DNA of 64,000 nucleotides, from the NCBI RefSeq assembly GCF_918797505.1, contig NC_092795.1, positions 33,653,131 through 33,717,130 of the forward strand, in the 5' to 3' direction. Below the pieces are notes generated by a model, which did no database searches, had not been told where the DNA came from, and saw only the letters and a program-made list of their open reading frames with translations. The number at the start of each line of letters is the position of its first letter. Position 1 is the first letter of the stretch. Source of the DNA: Bemisia tabaci (lineage: Eukaryota > Arthropoda > Insecta > Hemiptera > Aleyrodidae). Made by a program: the position numbers and the translations under genes. Below are positions 45,901 to 56,700 of this stretch, piece by piece.

Positions 45901-47933
45901 AGTAACTGTAATATATGTATTAGTAACTAATTGTCATTGTGTCCGGTAACTTCCCCTTTAATTAAAAATTTGTCATTTTTGTATAATTATTTTTACCATT
46001 ATCATCAAAAAGTTCCTCCCTTGAACATTAACGTCAGGTTCGGTTTAACTCCTCCACCCCCGTTACTCACGAAAATTCATTGCCATTTTCGATCGGAATT
46101 TGCTTAAATATGAGTACTTCACTCCGATTTTAGCCTGACGTCAGATTTCGCGACTACCCCCTCCCACATCTTCAGATACGTGTCAGAGCCCGCAAAATCT
46201 CCCCCTCCCCCATCGAGATAGTTGACGTCGTTAACGGACAACCCTCCAGACTTCAAACCTCTTGTCTCAATCTTGATGTGACTCTCTACTAAATTCAATC
46301 CTGCAGCTCATGTATTAAATTAAGAACTTACAGTATCGGTTGAATCAAAGAGGATTACTGGTGAGAAGCCATTGATAAATTGGCTTCGTCGGAACATCAA
46401 AATCGACGATGAACGGATTTCCAGGTTGAGTTCTCGTCAGTGGCGTGGCGTGTTTTGCGATGAATCGATTGATCGGTCATTTAAACCTATAGAAAAGAAT
46501 CGATCATCATGATTTTTGTTTTAATCGATTCTTTACGATAGCTTTCAATGAGAAAATATCGATAGTCGATTATTACCTTGTCTCGCCACTGGTTCTCATT
46601 GTCTTGACCTACGCAACTTCCGCCAGTTGCAGGAGACGAGAGTTAGGAACTCATGAATGATTCGTGGTAAACAAGGAAACCGAAGCAAATCCACTTAACG
46701 CTTCGTTTCAGCTTGCAGGATGTCATTGTCAATTGCACTGCAGGACCCAGAATTGTCTCGTCTGATTCCCTTCGAACCCCCATCCTTTTCAACCCCTTTC
46801 CTCCCCTATTTTCTGGCGACTCACGAATGAGGCTGCAACAATAGATCTATTTCACACAAGAGATACAGTCAAATTAGTACGCTTTTTCAAATTGATTTTG
46901 CAAAAAAAAATAGCGTTGAGCGGGGTTACAATTTACAGAGTTAATTGGTTTTAATTAAATGCGTCTAATAATACTTGAGATGGGAAGTAAAACACGAAGT
47001 AACACAAACACAAGCTATTGGTTTCTTTTTTGTGTGTTAGTTTTCCCTGTGTCAAAGCGACCAGATTTTTGTGTTGAATCTGGACCACATCTGCGCTCGA
47101 CCCTTGAGAATTGAAGGACAACAAGGAAACATGAAGTTCGGCAGGGGCCGAATTTCGTTGGTCCTTAAATATACCTACTCAGGACGAGTCTCAACTAAAC
47201 TCAAGTCTGGCTTCTGATTGGCCGGTGGTGCGATTTAGACTCACCGATGGATGTTGCACCTCGAACCGACGAAATTCGGCCCCAGAACACTTTCCTCATG
47301 ATCCGATGTCTCAGGGTAACCTACGGTTTGGATAAATTTAACACAAAATTTTGTTGTGCAACCAAGCCCTTTGTCTTGATCCGACACAAAAAGTAACACA
47401 GAGTAGTATCATCTCAGAGGCGGATCCAGCAATTTGGCAACTCCAGATTTCCTCCATTCATACCTACGCTAAACAATTGATTCTTGTCGGAGCACCTGGC
47501 CCCTTTAAGAATCGATACATATCCATAGGTTTAAATGGAGGAAATCCGGTGTTGCCAAGTTGCTGGATCCACAAATGAATATGGACATGTTTACTAAACC
47601 GTGTATATGTGTTTCAGGCGCTGCAGTTCGGGATCGTGGAGCAAGACCCGACGCACTCAACGCTCTCCGCGGAGCCGGGCGAGGAGATGACCGCCTGCCA
47701 AGTGAAGATGATCCTCTTCGAGCACTCTTTCGAGTTCTCCACCTTCGTCTTCTTCTTCTTCCCAATGACGCTCATCTCCGTCCTCTACGCCTTGATCGGG
47801 CTCCGCCTCCGCCGCTCCGCCTCCATGCGCCGCAACGCCGCCTCCTCGGCCAACTCCAGCGAGGCTAACGACCTCCGCCGGAGACCTGGAAGCTGCAAGC
47901 AGCAGGCCTCCCAGAGGGTCCTCAAGATGCTCG
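42601..47933 (+). CDS. Pyrokinin-type neuropeptide GPCR, partial (N-terminus to TM5; exons 42601-42908, 45274-45490, 47618-47933)
   Basis: A class A (rhodopsin-like) G-protein-coupled receptor of the plasma membrane, likely for pyrokinin/PRXamide peptides. Joining the exons gives 280 residues in one frame with GT-AG introns of 2365 and 2127 bp. Visible features: Asn9 in an NGT glycosylation site; TM1 with GTVGNV (Asn57); TM2 with LAISD (Asp85); Cys113 before TM3 and Cys202 in loop 2 for the usual disulfide; ERY at 137-139 with AICHPF; Trp165 in TM4; Pro224 and Tyr232 in TM5; a basic third loop. From memory of the family, SKLSRA after TM3 and PQALQFG after TM4 fit hugin/PK2-type receptors better than CAPA receptors. 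The last exon ends at the start of TM6 (RVLKML) in phase 1. TM6, TM7 and the tail are not in the sequence I could read, so ligand class is a family inference. Confidence 0.85.
42964..43168. mobile_element. Inverted-repeat element in receptor intron 1
   Basis: Starts TACACTGAAAAAAAAACGCC and ends 'ttcccgtgta'. Internal arms 'tccgcgttccgggctcagag' and 'cttctgagcccggaacggac' pair. The ends resemble those of 42139-42485 (TACACGG/CCGTGTA). It lies only 55 bp past the exon 1 donor. Confidence 0.75.
44571..44828 (-). repeat. Dispersed element, family K (copy 2)
   Basis: Inverted ends 'ttgaaattgaaagacaaagc' and 'gctttgcctctcaattttaa', and an inner pair 'cggatggttg' / 'aaccatcgg'. Its reverse complement aligns with 2514-2740. 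Confidence 0.65.
44925..45000 (+). repeat. Dispersed repeat family H core (copy 4)
   Basis: 'gcgccttcaatttttcgtac', then ATGCAACACGGACATCC and 'gagttcgaatagttgcaccc'. Only the roughly 75-bp core is recognisable here. Same orientation as the other copies. Confidence 0.75.
45274..45490 (+). CDS. Receptor exon 2: ECL1, TM3, ICL2, TM4
   Basis: Acceptor 'ttttgttgcag' and donor CAA|gtaagc. It completes the split Lys codon (AA|A) and continues YPYIFGEAFCKLRGLAAETS, then LTITAFTVERYVAICHPF and SKLSRAVKL. It carries the disulfide Cys113 and the ERY G-protein switch. It ends on a codon boundary after PQ (residue 175). Confidence 0.93.
45563..45858. mobile_element. 296-bp foldback element in receptor intron 2
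   Basis: Left 'attgaatcggtttctgttag' pairs with right 'taacaaaaaccgattcaat'. Long inner arms 'ggacgaaagccaatggagag' / 'ctctccattggctttcgtcc' and 'aggcctagata' / 'tatctaggcct' pair, around a loop containing 'attgacgtcgatt'. Confidence 0.9.
46438..46591. mobile_element. hAT-like MITE with 8-bp target duplication
   Basis: Left CAGTGGCGTGGCGTG, right 'ttgtctcgccactg' inverted. Internal 'aatcgattgatcgg' and 'ttttaatcgattcttt' pair loosely. The flanks GTTCTCGT (46430-46437) and GTTCTCAT (46592-46599) match at 7 of 8. 154 bp. A relative begins at 53968. Confidence 0.88.
47147..47285. mobile_element. Inverted-repeat element in receptor intron 2
   Basis: 'ggggccgaatttcgttggtc' at the left and 'ccgacgaaattcggcccc' at the right are inverted. 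The interior has 'ggccggtggtgcgatttaga', shared with about 8795-8935. Confidence 0.8.
47415..47572. mobile_element. Inverted-repeat element just upstream of receptor exon 3
   Basis: CAGAGGCGGATCCAGCAATT at the left; the inverted partner 'aagttgctggatcc' at the right, with the last few bases of the expected end decayed. Inner arms 'tttggcaactccagatttcc' / 'ggaaatccggtgttgccaa' pair. The right end is about 45 bp from the exon 3 start, so it borders the acceptor region. Confidence 0.82.
47618..47933 (+). CDS. Receptor exon 3: ECL2, TM5, ICL3
   Basis: Acceptor 'gtgtttcag'; it begins ALQFGIVEQDP in phase 0. It contains Cys202 of loop 2, FSTFVFFFFPMTLISVLYA (TM5) and a basic Ser/Asn/Arg-rich third loop, ending RVLKML plus one base before gtcagt. 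An in-frame TAG follows six bases later (47939-47941), so readthrough would give a five-helix protein of 282 residues. Confidence 0.92.
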
Positions 47934-47998
47934 GTCAGTAGTTTTCCTTCAACTCTCACTTCTTATCCCTCCTTTCCTTTTGGATCTAGTCAGGTACC

Positions 47999-48251
47999 CT
48001 GCCGTGCTATGGAAGAACGCCGTATGAACCTTCAGGCGTTGCCAAATTTCCTTTGATAAAACACGAATCTCCTGGTGAACTTATGAATATTTTCTTTCCA
48101 ATTTTTCAGATGATTTTGTTCGCAATTTTACTTGAAGTTCCTGAAAGTTTCAAGGAAAGATATTCATAACCTTCCGCAAAAATAAACATTTTATCGAAGG
48201 AAATTTGGCAACTCTCAAATGCTCATACGGTGTTTTTCCTTAGCACGGCCT
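47999..48251. mobile_element. MITE family A (copy 5)
   Basis: CTGCCGTGCTATGG at the left and CCTTAGCACGGC at the right, with the family's inner segments intact ('aaccttcaggcgttgccaaa', 'aaatttggcaactctcaaat'). It starts 65 bp after the exon 3 donor. No clear flanking duplication. Confidence 0.92.
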
Positions 48252-48444
48252 CTTCTCATACGAAAGATCGTGACTAAATTTCAACGTTGCGAAATTTTCA
48301 TTTGCCAAGTGTATTTTCACCATGAAAGAGGGAGAATCTAACTTAAATTTGCATTTTTTCTGATTACACACTGAAACCAGAGAAATTTTTCACAGAAGGT
48401 GCACAGTCAAATTCCTTTAAAAAAGGTGATTATTTGGATTAATT

Positions 48445-48566
48445 GGACGTATTTCTGTCAAACGGAACTATGTGCACTATGACGTGAGCTCTATTATGCA
48501 TATATTCTTATGGGTCTCAGGGCTCATGTCTTAATGCACATAGTTCCGTTTGACAGAAATACGTCC
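48445..48566. mobile_element. MITE family F (copy 2)
   Basis: GGACGTATTTCTGTCAAACG and its exact inverse at the right end. 'gaactatgtgca' / 'tgcacatagttc' extends the arms, with a loop of about 60 bases. The flanks AATT and AATA are similar to the AT-rich flanks of copy 1. Confidence 0.92.
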
Positions 48567-49939
48567 AATATTGTGCAACCGAGGGGTGGAGATACGCTCC
48601 TTCGTTTGGGAAATGACGAAAAAGGCTCTTTTAAAAAAATTTAAAAAATATTAACTGTAACACAACTTACAGGGGTTGAATTTGTATCATTAGTTCAAAA
48701 ACTGAAAAACTAAACCTTAAGGAGAGTTTGAAAGTTAGAGAGCGGAAAGTTATGAATTTGAGAAATACACAGATGGAATAGACGCAAAATGTTAAGAAAC
48801 ATTAATACTACCATCCAAAGCGAAAACACCTCAAATCCATCCCAGATTTGGTCATCATCATCCACACATATACTGCTCTGTTACATAAAAACTTGATCAC
48901 CAGAGTGCTCTAATTCCTTAATTTGAATTTTCAACGGTGCGTCACGAACAATCTTCAAAAAATTATGAATTTTTGTCGTTTTCTTGTAATTAAACTTCAA
49001 GCATCTCGAAAAAAATAGAAAACATTTAGAATGGATTTACAGAGTTTATGCTTTAGACGGCAGTATAGAAATGACAAAATTAGTATCAATTCTGGAAAGA
49101 CAGAGTCATGCGTTAAACTGCGGTTCCTCGCCAAATTTGCGATTATTTGATGTGGGTTGCATACTCACTCAGCCCAAAATAAGGCACTCTAGTCGGCAGA
49201 ATGCATGTCAACAAGCCACTCGGTGCAGTGATAATGTTTGTTCGCATAACTTCGCAAAGGCCTTCAATTACTACAGTAACTGAGGCTATCTCTGCACTAG
49301 AGAGCGCTGATGATGAGACCATGATAATTCTCGAGAATCCTCCCTATGGCAATATCGAACTCGGAGCAACGAATCGATGTATTACATATTCTGTAAGCTT
49401 TGAGCCTCTGAATTGGACACTCAACTAAGTAAGGCAAACAAGTTGGATGAGGGTAGCTGAAATGATTGAACAATCACCGTACACAATTCGCTTCCGTCGA
49501 TCATCTGCATTGCCGAATTCCTTTCTTACTCCCTCCGTATTCTAGTAGTGTGCTGTGAACATTTCATATGTATATTGCACATTCAGGGCGCTGAAAATGT
49601 TTGACAGTATCCAAGCATTTTCTTCCGTTGGATCCCCTTAGCTCAAAAACGTGTTATCTCTCGTCATCTCAAACTCCTCTCTCGGCCTGTTTCTAAGTCC
49701 GACTTTTCAGTCACTATTCTCTATACAATAGTTACAGGAATCGAACCCTCTATCAAATAAGTTAGTTTCTCATCAAAAAATCTTCTCATAATTTTTTAAA
49801 TTTAGCCATTGCTTTCATTGAATATGCTTGCTTGGTTTCATACGCAGGGACTGTCGTGTTTTTCTCGCTTGAAAGTCAAAATTTGCGAGGATTTCTAGGG
49901 TAATCATTGTGTCATAACGCACTCCAGTTTGAACACTTC
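48567..49939. other. Non-coding stretch, no gene seen
   Basis: I searched this stretch for the receptor's missing TM6/TM7 exon (a frame with CWAPFH and NPxxY-like sequence) and did not find one. AT-rich, no bounded repeat. Confidence 0.5.
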
Positions 49940-50334
49940 TCGTCACCTTTCGGCCAAAGTATCACGAGCGCCATGCGACGTTCGAAAATTTCCGCCGCCA
50001 TTTAATGTTTTACAGAGAAAATGTTGGTTCAATCTGCTCGAAAATGTCATTGAATTTTATCGGCAGCATAAAGAAAGTTCCGTGCAGTTTTCGAACAGCT
50101 TCGTGGAAATGTGTCTCTGTAAGAAAATAAATTGGACTTCATTTTGCAATTTAGAACTATAATTTCTGGCTCTTCTGGAAAAACACTTACGTGCATAGGG
50201 AAAGTAATTGCACATACGTTGTTTTTAAACCGGGCTAGAATTTACAGTTCCAAATTGCAAAATGTAGCCTAATTGTCGGCGGAAATTTTTAAACGTCGCA
50301 TGGCGCTTGTGATGTTTTGGCCGGAAAGTGACGA
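49940..50334. mobile_element. Foldback element, family G (copy 2), with family E nested inside
   Basis: Left 'tcgtcacctttcggccaaag' and 'tatcacgagcgccatgcgac' pair with right 'gtcgcatggcgcttgtga' and 'ttttggccggaaagtgacga'. The inner arms 'aaaatttccgcc' / 'ggcggaaatttt' also pair. 395 bp. Family E (50130-50275) lies within. Confidence 0.85.
50130..50275. mobile_element. Palindromic element family E (copy 2)
   Basis: 'ttggacttcattttgcaatt' at the left and 'aattgcaaaatgtagcctaa' at the right are inverted. It matches 17178-17321 in reverse orientation ('gcacatacgttgtttttaaa'). Confidence 0.82.
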
Positions 50335-53300
50335 TCTGAAGTCGGGGAATTCCGGGATTGATCTCCTTAGTGTCTTATCCTGTCTCGTCATGTTTATTAC
50401 AAAGAAACATTCGCAACACCGCGTGAAAAATGCAATATTGCACGGCGAAGTTTGGTGGCGACGGAACTTTGTTGATATTCCGTCAATCGCGCGCAGCATT
50501 ATTTGCATCAAACAGTGGAATTTATCAGTTATTTGAACTATAATTCATTTACCTCGCTGCGCTTCACTGCGGAAGTCGGGAGGCTTTTACGGCCTGACGC
50601 GGGTTTGCGGTTTGGGAGAATTTGCATTCCTGATTTGCTCAAAGCTGCTCCGGCACACGTTGGCGTACCGGAACCAGGAATCTTTGCTGGTGGATATCGA
50701 GATCGTATGAAACTGAGCCTTATTGTTCCCACTAACGTAACCTGATTCACTCTTCATGTGAGCATATTCGTGATTTTCCCATATTGAACTTTTGAGCGCT
50801 TATGCGGTACATGAACCACAGCGGTTGTAAATTATGCAAAGTTCGACTACCGCGTTCGTAAGTCGAGCTCATCCTGACCATGCTTCTATTTATGTAAATG
50901 GCCGGTATTATGATAGAGCTATTCTTAAAGGCACGAAACCCTAATCGAATCCAATGTCGTCTTTTAGACAGATGCTTTCTATAATTGGACTGCATATGAT
51001 AAAAGGGCACTTCTTTTTCTGGCTTACCCATGAAAGCACCTATCTAGATAGAGAAAGCACAGCACAAATGTTCTTCTCTCTACTTCCCTTATTCATCCTC
51101 CTCTCCCGAGATCTTCCTCCTACCAGCTTCTTTATCTTCTACCTGCCTGCTCCTTCTTCTTGTTCATCCCCTTTAATGTTTTATCTTATCCTTCTTCCTG
51201 TTTACAATGACCTTCCGTTCGATATATGTTTAGAGTTCTACGATTTGAGTCCATCATTTCAACAGATTTAAAAGTAAAAAATGTTTGAAATATTGTATGC
51301 AGTTTTACGTTAATTTTGGTTATTATTTCTAAATGGTGTTTGGTTACAGTTTTTGCGAGTGAATCTGTCCTTTTTTGACCTCCGTAATTTCTATGATGGA
51401 AAAGTAATTACTATAACTGCCTAAAAATTAAAGCGAATAATTTTCAAGAGTAGAAAATGCCAAAGCCCTTTACGAATTCTAAATATTACGTATTTATTTG
51501 TTGTTAAATAATGTTCAGAAAGTTACAAAATCTTAGGAGCACTGCACACAAATCATGCATGAGACTGAAACCGTCATAGCATAAAATCTCTGAAATGCTG
51601 GCCTGAAGTATTCGTCCGGGAAACGACACCAAAATTCTTTTTATCACGCAATCGTATGCATTGAGCGTCGGCCTTTATTTCATTCTCGAGATAAGTCCGT
51701 TTCTCGAATTTATGGCATGAGATACGCGTGAATTGGACATTTTTTTATCGAGACCTCTAGTGCTACACGTAGGTCCCTCGCGCATATTTTGAATCGCGAC
51801 TTCAACCTCCACAGTTCCATGGAAAGGATTCACTTTCAAGAGTATTCGTGCTTTCATTTCCCTCAGCTTGGAGAGATTATGGCTTTGCGATGTGATTCAA
51901 ATTTAAATGCAAGGGAAGTCACTTTCTCGTAAACAAGACTTGTTTGCTATGCAGTATTTTTCTAACTGTCGATCACCCTCAAAACTACAGCTTCCTCGAG
52001 ATCGATTAAATTAATCGTCTTAATGAATCGCAAAATGTTCAAGGGTCCACCCATTTTTTATCTAGGAAACCCGGAAGAAGGTTTGGACATTTTCTAAGTA
52101 TTCTGCGTAAAATTATTACCGGGCAACATGCCCTATAGTTACTGAATTCTCCCTCTGTCTAGCAGTCCATTCTAAAATCATAAAGTTTCAAGAAAAATGG
52201 TTAATTGTAAAAAAAGGGTTTAATATTGGCAAAAATAATCGACTCCTGAAACATTCTTATTGAATCGTGAATCACCCTGTACAGTTATACATTTCTTACG
52301 AGCCACTTATCAGCCGAAGGCAGGAAAACGTTTAGCCTAACAAAACAGGGTCCTAAAGTATTACAAATCGTAAATATTTGCTCGCCGTGATGCTTGGATT
52401 TTCAAAACTTTTGATCGCATAGGTGCGTCGTATCGCCTGCAGGAATTCCAACTTAGTTTTGATTTGCAAAGAGGAATTTTGCGAACAGGATAGAGCAAAC
52501 TTCGCTAGGGCCCTACCCTACAGGCCCCCATACGAGGGAAAATATTTCGTGCAGTATATGCAAATTCTGAGAAACTTGGAGCGTCGACTGATACTTGACT
52601 TTCTTTTGCATACATTCCTTGCTGGAAGAAAATTATATCGTTCCACGTGAAATATTGGCTGGCCCACAGCGAAAGAAGGGTAAGAAAATCCCCACCCCAC
52701 CCCCTCATCCCTCTTGAGGATTAATTGCGATATTTTGCAGCAAAGCCACTTTTCCTCGGGAAAATATTCTTTAGAAAAATTACATTCATAGTTCTCTGAA
52801 CCACGCTATCACCTAGCCGGCCAGCCCCTTTCGGAAAAACTTTGCCTTTGATTTGTTTTCGCAAATTTTTTTGTATTTATATCTTTCAGAGGCGTAAATT
52901 TAGGGTAAAATTAAAGTATTTATCAATCTTGGGCAATGTCAGCGGTGGGAACACCTTGCATAATATACAATAACCTCACTTAGTACGTACGGTTAGAAAA
53001 ACGGTCCTCAGACATCCAACTCCTATTCTGTTTCTGCATTTCGTACAACCTAACAAGAAATGTTTCTCAAGAGAGAATGTTTCATGGAGGGAAGAGGGCT
53101 GTGCCCCTTACGCAATAGAACCTCATTTCTTTTGTTTTCAACATTTAGCGAGGAAGGGGAATCCCAGCCGCCATCTCTCACTTTCTAGCTCCTACCATGT
53201 AAACATTCATTTCTAATTATACGAGTTCAAAGGAACTCACCTTAGTCACAAAAACTTAATTGGAAAGCCTGTGCGCGGAATCCCGTAGACAGGTTTTCCA

Positions 53301-53388
53301 ATTAAAACAGTAATTAATGCTAAACATGGTTAAAATTTTCAATGGAAGAACAGCTAAACAGCTTTTTCGAAGTATGCAGCTTGACTTT
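50335..53388. other. Non-coding stretch between the two genes
   Basis: A GC-richer patch at 50560-50700 has an open frame without recognisable domain and no TM6/TM7 receptor motif. A hairpin at 53250-53302 pairs 'taattggaaagcctgt' with 'acaggttttccaatta'. No other gene seen. Confidence 0.5.
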
Positions 53389-53394
53389 TTTATT
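53389..53394 (-). promoter_or_regulatory. Candidate poly(A) signal of the lipase gene
   Basis: The minus strand reads AATAAA 115 bases after the lipase stop codon, and it is the first such hexamer in that direction. Assignment rests on position only. Confidence 0.5.
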
Positions 53395-53508
53395 CTTTAC
53401 TGTACATTTTAGAGATCTGATGATCTAAATACATATTTACAATAAGGAACCAAGAATCTTAATTTAAAACATATCTTAAATAAATAAAAAATAAACAAAC
53501 TCGTTCAA

Positions 53509-53775
53509 TCAGCTCGGTGCTTTTGCTTTCTGCACGCGAGGCGGCCTCTTAAGCGTGCTCGATGGTCTCTTAGGCGTTCTTGATGGTCTCTTGGGCGCTC
53601 GAGATGGCCTCTTTTTGGATTCTGGGGTCGAATAATACTGTATCGTCTGTATTATGTCCTCCCCGAACATTTTCCGACAGTTTTTGCCCCAAACAAAGTC
53701 GACGTGGTTGAACTGTTTGTACTTTACCGGCACCATCCGGACATCAGGAAGCATGGACGCTAGCCTTTTTACGTC
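53509..53775 (-). CDS. Lipase exon (last): catalytic His, repeat tail, stop
   Basis: Acceptor 'cattttaacag', then [12 protein letters not shown], the FNHVDFVWG His motif and [10 protein letters not shown], where family members normally end. It continues with a basic tail containing four heptads ([28 protein letters not shown]), then KAKAPS and TGA. The heptad DNA is 53530-53613. Confidence 0.93.
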   Translation of the reverse strand, partial: DVKRLASMLPDVRMVPVKYKQFNHVDFVWGKNCRKMFGEDIIQTIQYYSTPESKKRPSRAPKRPSRTPKRPSSTLKRPPRVQKAKAPS

Positions 53776-56700
53776 CTGTTAAAATGAATTTTCACATTCC
53801 ATTAAAAAATAAATACAGATTTTGAACTTGTAAAATGGGCCGTTCATAGTATACGTTATGCTAAATTTCTAATTTTTCGAACCCCCTTCTCCCCTTCTCC
53901 TGCCCTTGTAATGCTTTCGTAACATCGGTCCCCGTCCGTTAACAGGTAACAAAAACATGATTTACCGCAGTGGCGTGGCGTGAATTGCGATGTATCGATT
54001 GTTATGCCATTTAAACGTATGGTAAAGAATTAATTACTTAGGTGTCCACTGCAAACACCCTGTTTATCGATCAGGTAAAACCAAAATCAAATCTGTGTTA
54101 AGCAGGTCGAAAAGGATGATAGTCTTGTTTCGCTATTTGACTAATGGGGGTTACGGAACATTTCGACAACGATTTCTTGTCAACGCACCTACATTTTCCA
54201 GTAATTTACGTCCACGCGTTTTTTTCGGCAGGGGAGTTTTGATCCTTTTACCAATTGAGATCCAAAGTTATTAAGTCCACATGTGAATACATGTAAGTCC
54301 TAGATTCTGTATTCAATAACGTTTAGAATGAATTTGACCTTCATTGAGGGAAAAAGTGACTTGATTCAAGCAGAAATAAGCTCGAATCTACCGCCAAGAG
54401 AATTTCCTCATGAATCAATAAAGAAAATAATGCTTGTTTAAAGAATAAAAGATGCTTACGTAAAAAGAAAAGTCACTTACATCAAACAGAAACCCGTTAT
54501 CATTCAGCTACTTTCTTCTTGATTTAAAATAAAATCCTCTTGACTGCATACTCAAGCATGTTTCTGCTTAGATTGAGTTACTTTTTTCTCTAATGACATT
54601 CAAAAATTATGCTAAACGTCAGTAAATACTTACTGAGTTTTTGGACAACCGCTCTCTTTTTGTGCCGGAGTATCTTGATGTATTTTGCGAGGGAAACTCC
54701 ATACTCTTAAAGGATGCCTGTCATCCTTAATTTGTTGGAGCGCCTTCAATTTCGTATGATACTGTGCAACACCTCTGTTGTGAAATAGTTGCTTGAGGCG
54801 CCGTGGCACTCTGCGGCTCGGCGCGGCGGGAGGGCGGTCAACGCGCATCGTGCATTGACGCCTACAAACCTAAGTGGATACTTCAAGCATTGCGCAATGC
54901 GTGAAGTATCCACTTAGGTTTGTAGGCAGCTTCGCTCTGTGTTCGGCTCTAAAATTTAAACTCGCGGAGGCAGCATTTTTCAACTCGTGATTTTGAAATG
55001 TTTGCACACTCTGCGTGGATTATTCTCATTTAAATTGCTGGATAAAAATATGTAAAGAAAAATATAATGTGTGTTTTGTAAATATTCAGGGGGTTCCGTG
55101 TCCAATGACTTACAAAGCACTTTAATTTTTTCTTTTATATTTTTGTACTTTTACTGTGCTGCAGCGTGGTGCACTCGTAACCAAACTCTTAAAATTGGAC
55201 GTATTTGACTGTAAAAGGACGGTGTAAGAATACCAATGATTGCGAGCTTCTTGGTTTTTTCCCCTCTTTTATTCATTTTTGTACAGCTTCTTTTAACACC
55301 ATTACGGCTTGATGATATTAATATCGATGCCATCTCTTAGAAGGGACTTGCCACGTTTTAAAAATGTAAATGTTTTTAAAAATAAAGTAATATTTTCTTT
55401 AAAAAAAAAGTGTATATAAGGTTTACTTCATATCGAAAATTTTAAGGATTGAAATAAAACCAAACGTTCACCAATGACAATTTGAAAAGATGAATCAAAA
55501 GGAGAAAGTAATATTTCATTTAAAAAATGAGTCACCAATCACCATAACAACACCTCCTTCTCTCTCAATTTTCTAATTTCGATGGTATCAATATGATTTT
55601 ACATTCGGACTAAAATATAACGCTTGGATCAAGTCATTGTTGCTTATTTTACGCGTGGACGTAAACTACTGGACAAAACAGGTGCGCGGACAAAAAATCG
55701 TTGACGAAATGTCTTGGAACCCTAATGGGAGCATTTTCACATAGTTTTTGCCGCTGAGAAATATCGACCTCGCCTCACCCTTAGGAATCTACCCATAAGA
55801 GCCTGTGAAACTTACCTTGGGATGTGAAAGGAAATCATTGTATGCGTAGTGAAGTGACATTTTGCAGGTTATGGCACTGAGGTTGTAGTGTGGCACTTCC
55901 TCGGTACCGTATTTAATCAAGTTTTCCTTCGGTCCGTAGTCGTAGGCTCGAAATTCGTCTGGTGAAAATCAAACACATCGGTTATGTTCAATCTGATGAT
56001 TCAATGAGATTTGGTAAAGTCACCGTCCACAGGAGACAGGACGTTAGTCTACAAATACTCAAAATTGAGTGGGTGATAACATAATATGAAGAAGCGTTTA
56101 AAGAGACTTTACGTGCAGAAAACTCCTAAAATTTCAAAATCAAACCGGTGCTATACTAGCCTGAATATTGCGTCTCAAACGACGCAGTTTTGTAAGGAAA
56201 TAATAATTTTGATTCATTTCTCCATGGCACGAGAATGCCAGATTATACTACAGCTTCACGCCTTCTATATTAGTCCAAAAAATGAACGAAACCGATCGTT
56301 TCTTATCTTATTAACGACACCAGAAATAGTTGCTGTCGAAATCTCAATATCCGATGTTTTGATAATACTCGACAACATTAACTCCACTGAAAATTTAGCC
56401 TTTGCGGCCTCATGTCACTCTCCCGAAGACGATGATAAAACATTCTAATATGATTGTTTTTTAAAAAAATAAATAAATAAAAAATAAAAATAAATAAATA
56501 AATAAATAACAAGGAAAAATTGAAGGAGGAACAAAATACATATCTGGGAATTTTACGGTAAAATTTTTCACAGATTGGACATTGAGAATACTCCTAAATA
56601 AACATTTCCATTTGAGAGATTTGCCGAGATAAAAAGTAAAACATACGGAAGAACGGTATCCCATTCTAAGTTTTCAACTCTGAAAAAAAGATGGTACATT

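Larger units (their letters stand above)
45491..47617. other. Receptor intron 2
   Basis: Packed with repeats (45563-45858, 46438-46591, 47147-47285, 47415-47572). No coding exon seen. It ends in 'gtatatgtgtttcag'. Confidence 0.65.
53776..55815. other. Last lipase intron, filled with nested repeats
   Basis: Holds a hAT-like relative at 53968-54140, a long-range inverted pair at about 54150-54240 and 55650-55745, and the 500-bp palindrome element between them. No exon seen. Confidence 0.65.

Noticed and set aside
47657..47959. Open frame antisense to receptor exon 3
   Set aside because: A shadow of the GC-rich coding exon; the plus-strand frame has clear GPCR features and splice sites.
49735..49755. 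Perfect B-box-like GGTTCGATTCC on the minus strand, possible tRNA
   Set aside because: No A box, acceptor stem or cloverleaf could be placed at the proper spacing upstream.
50503..50745. GC-rich frame downstream of the receptor, considered as its missing exon
   Set aside because: It has no hydrophobic TM6/TM7 segment and none of the CWxPF or NPxxY motifs, and the frame and phase do not join exon 3.
56086..56448. 120-codon plus-strand open frame inside the lipase intron
   Set aside because: No recognisable domain and AT-driven composition; treated as chance.
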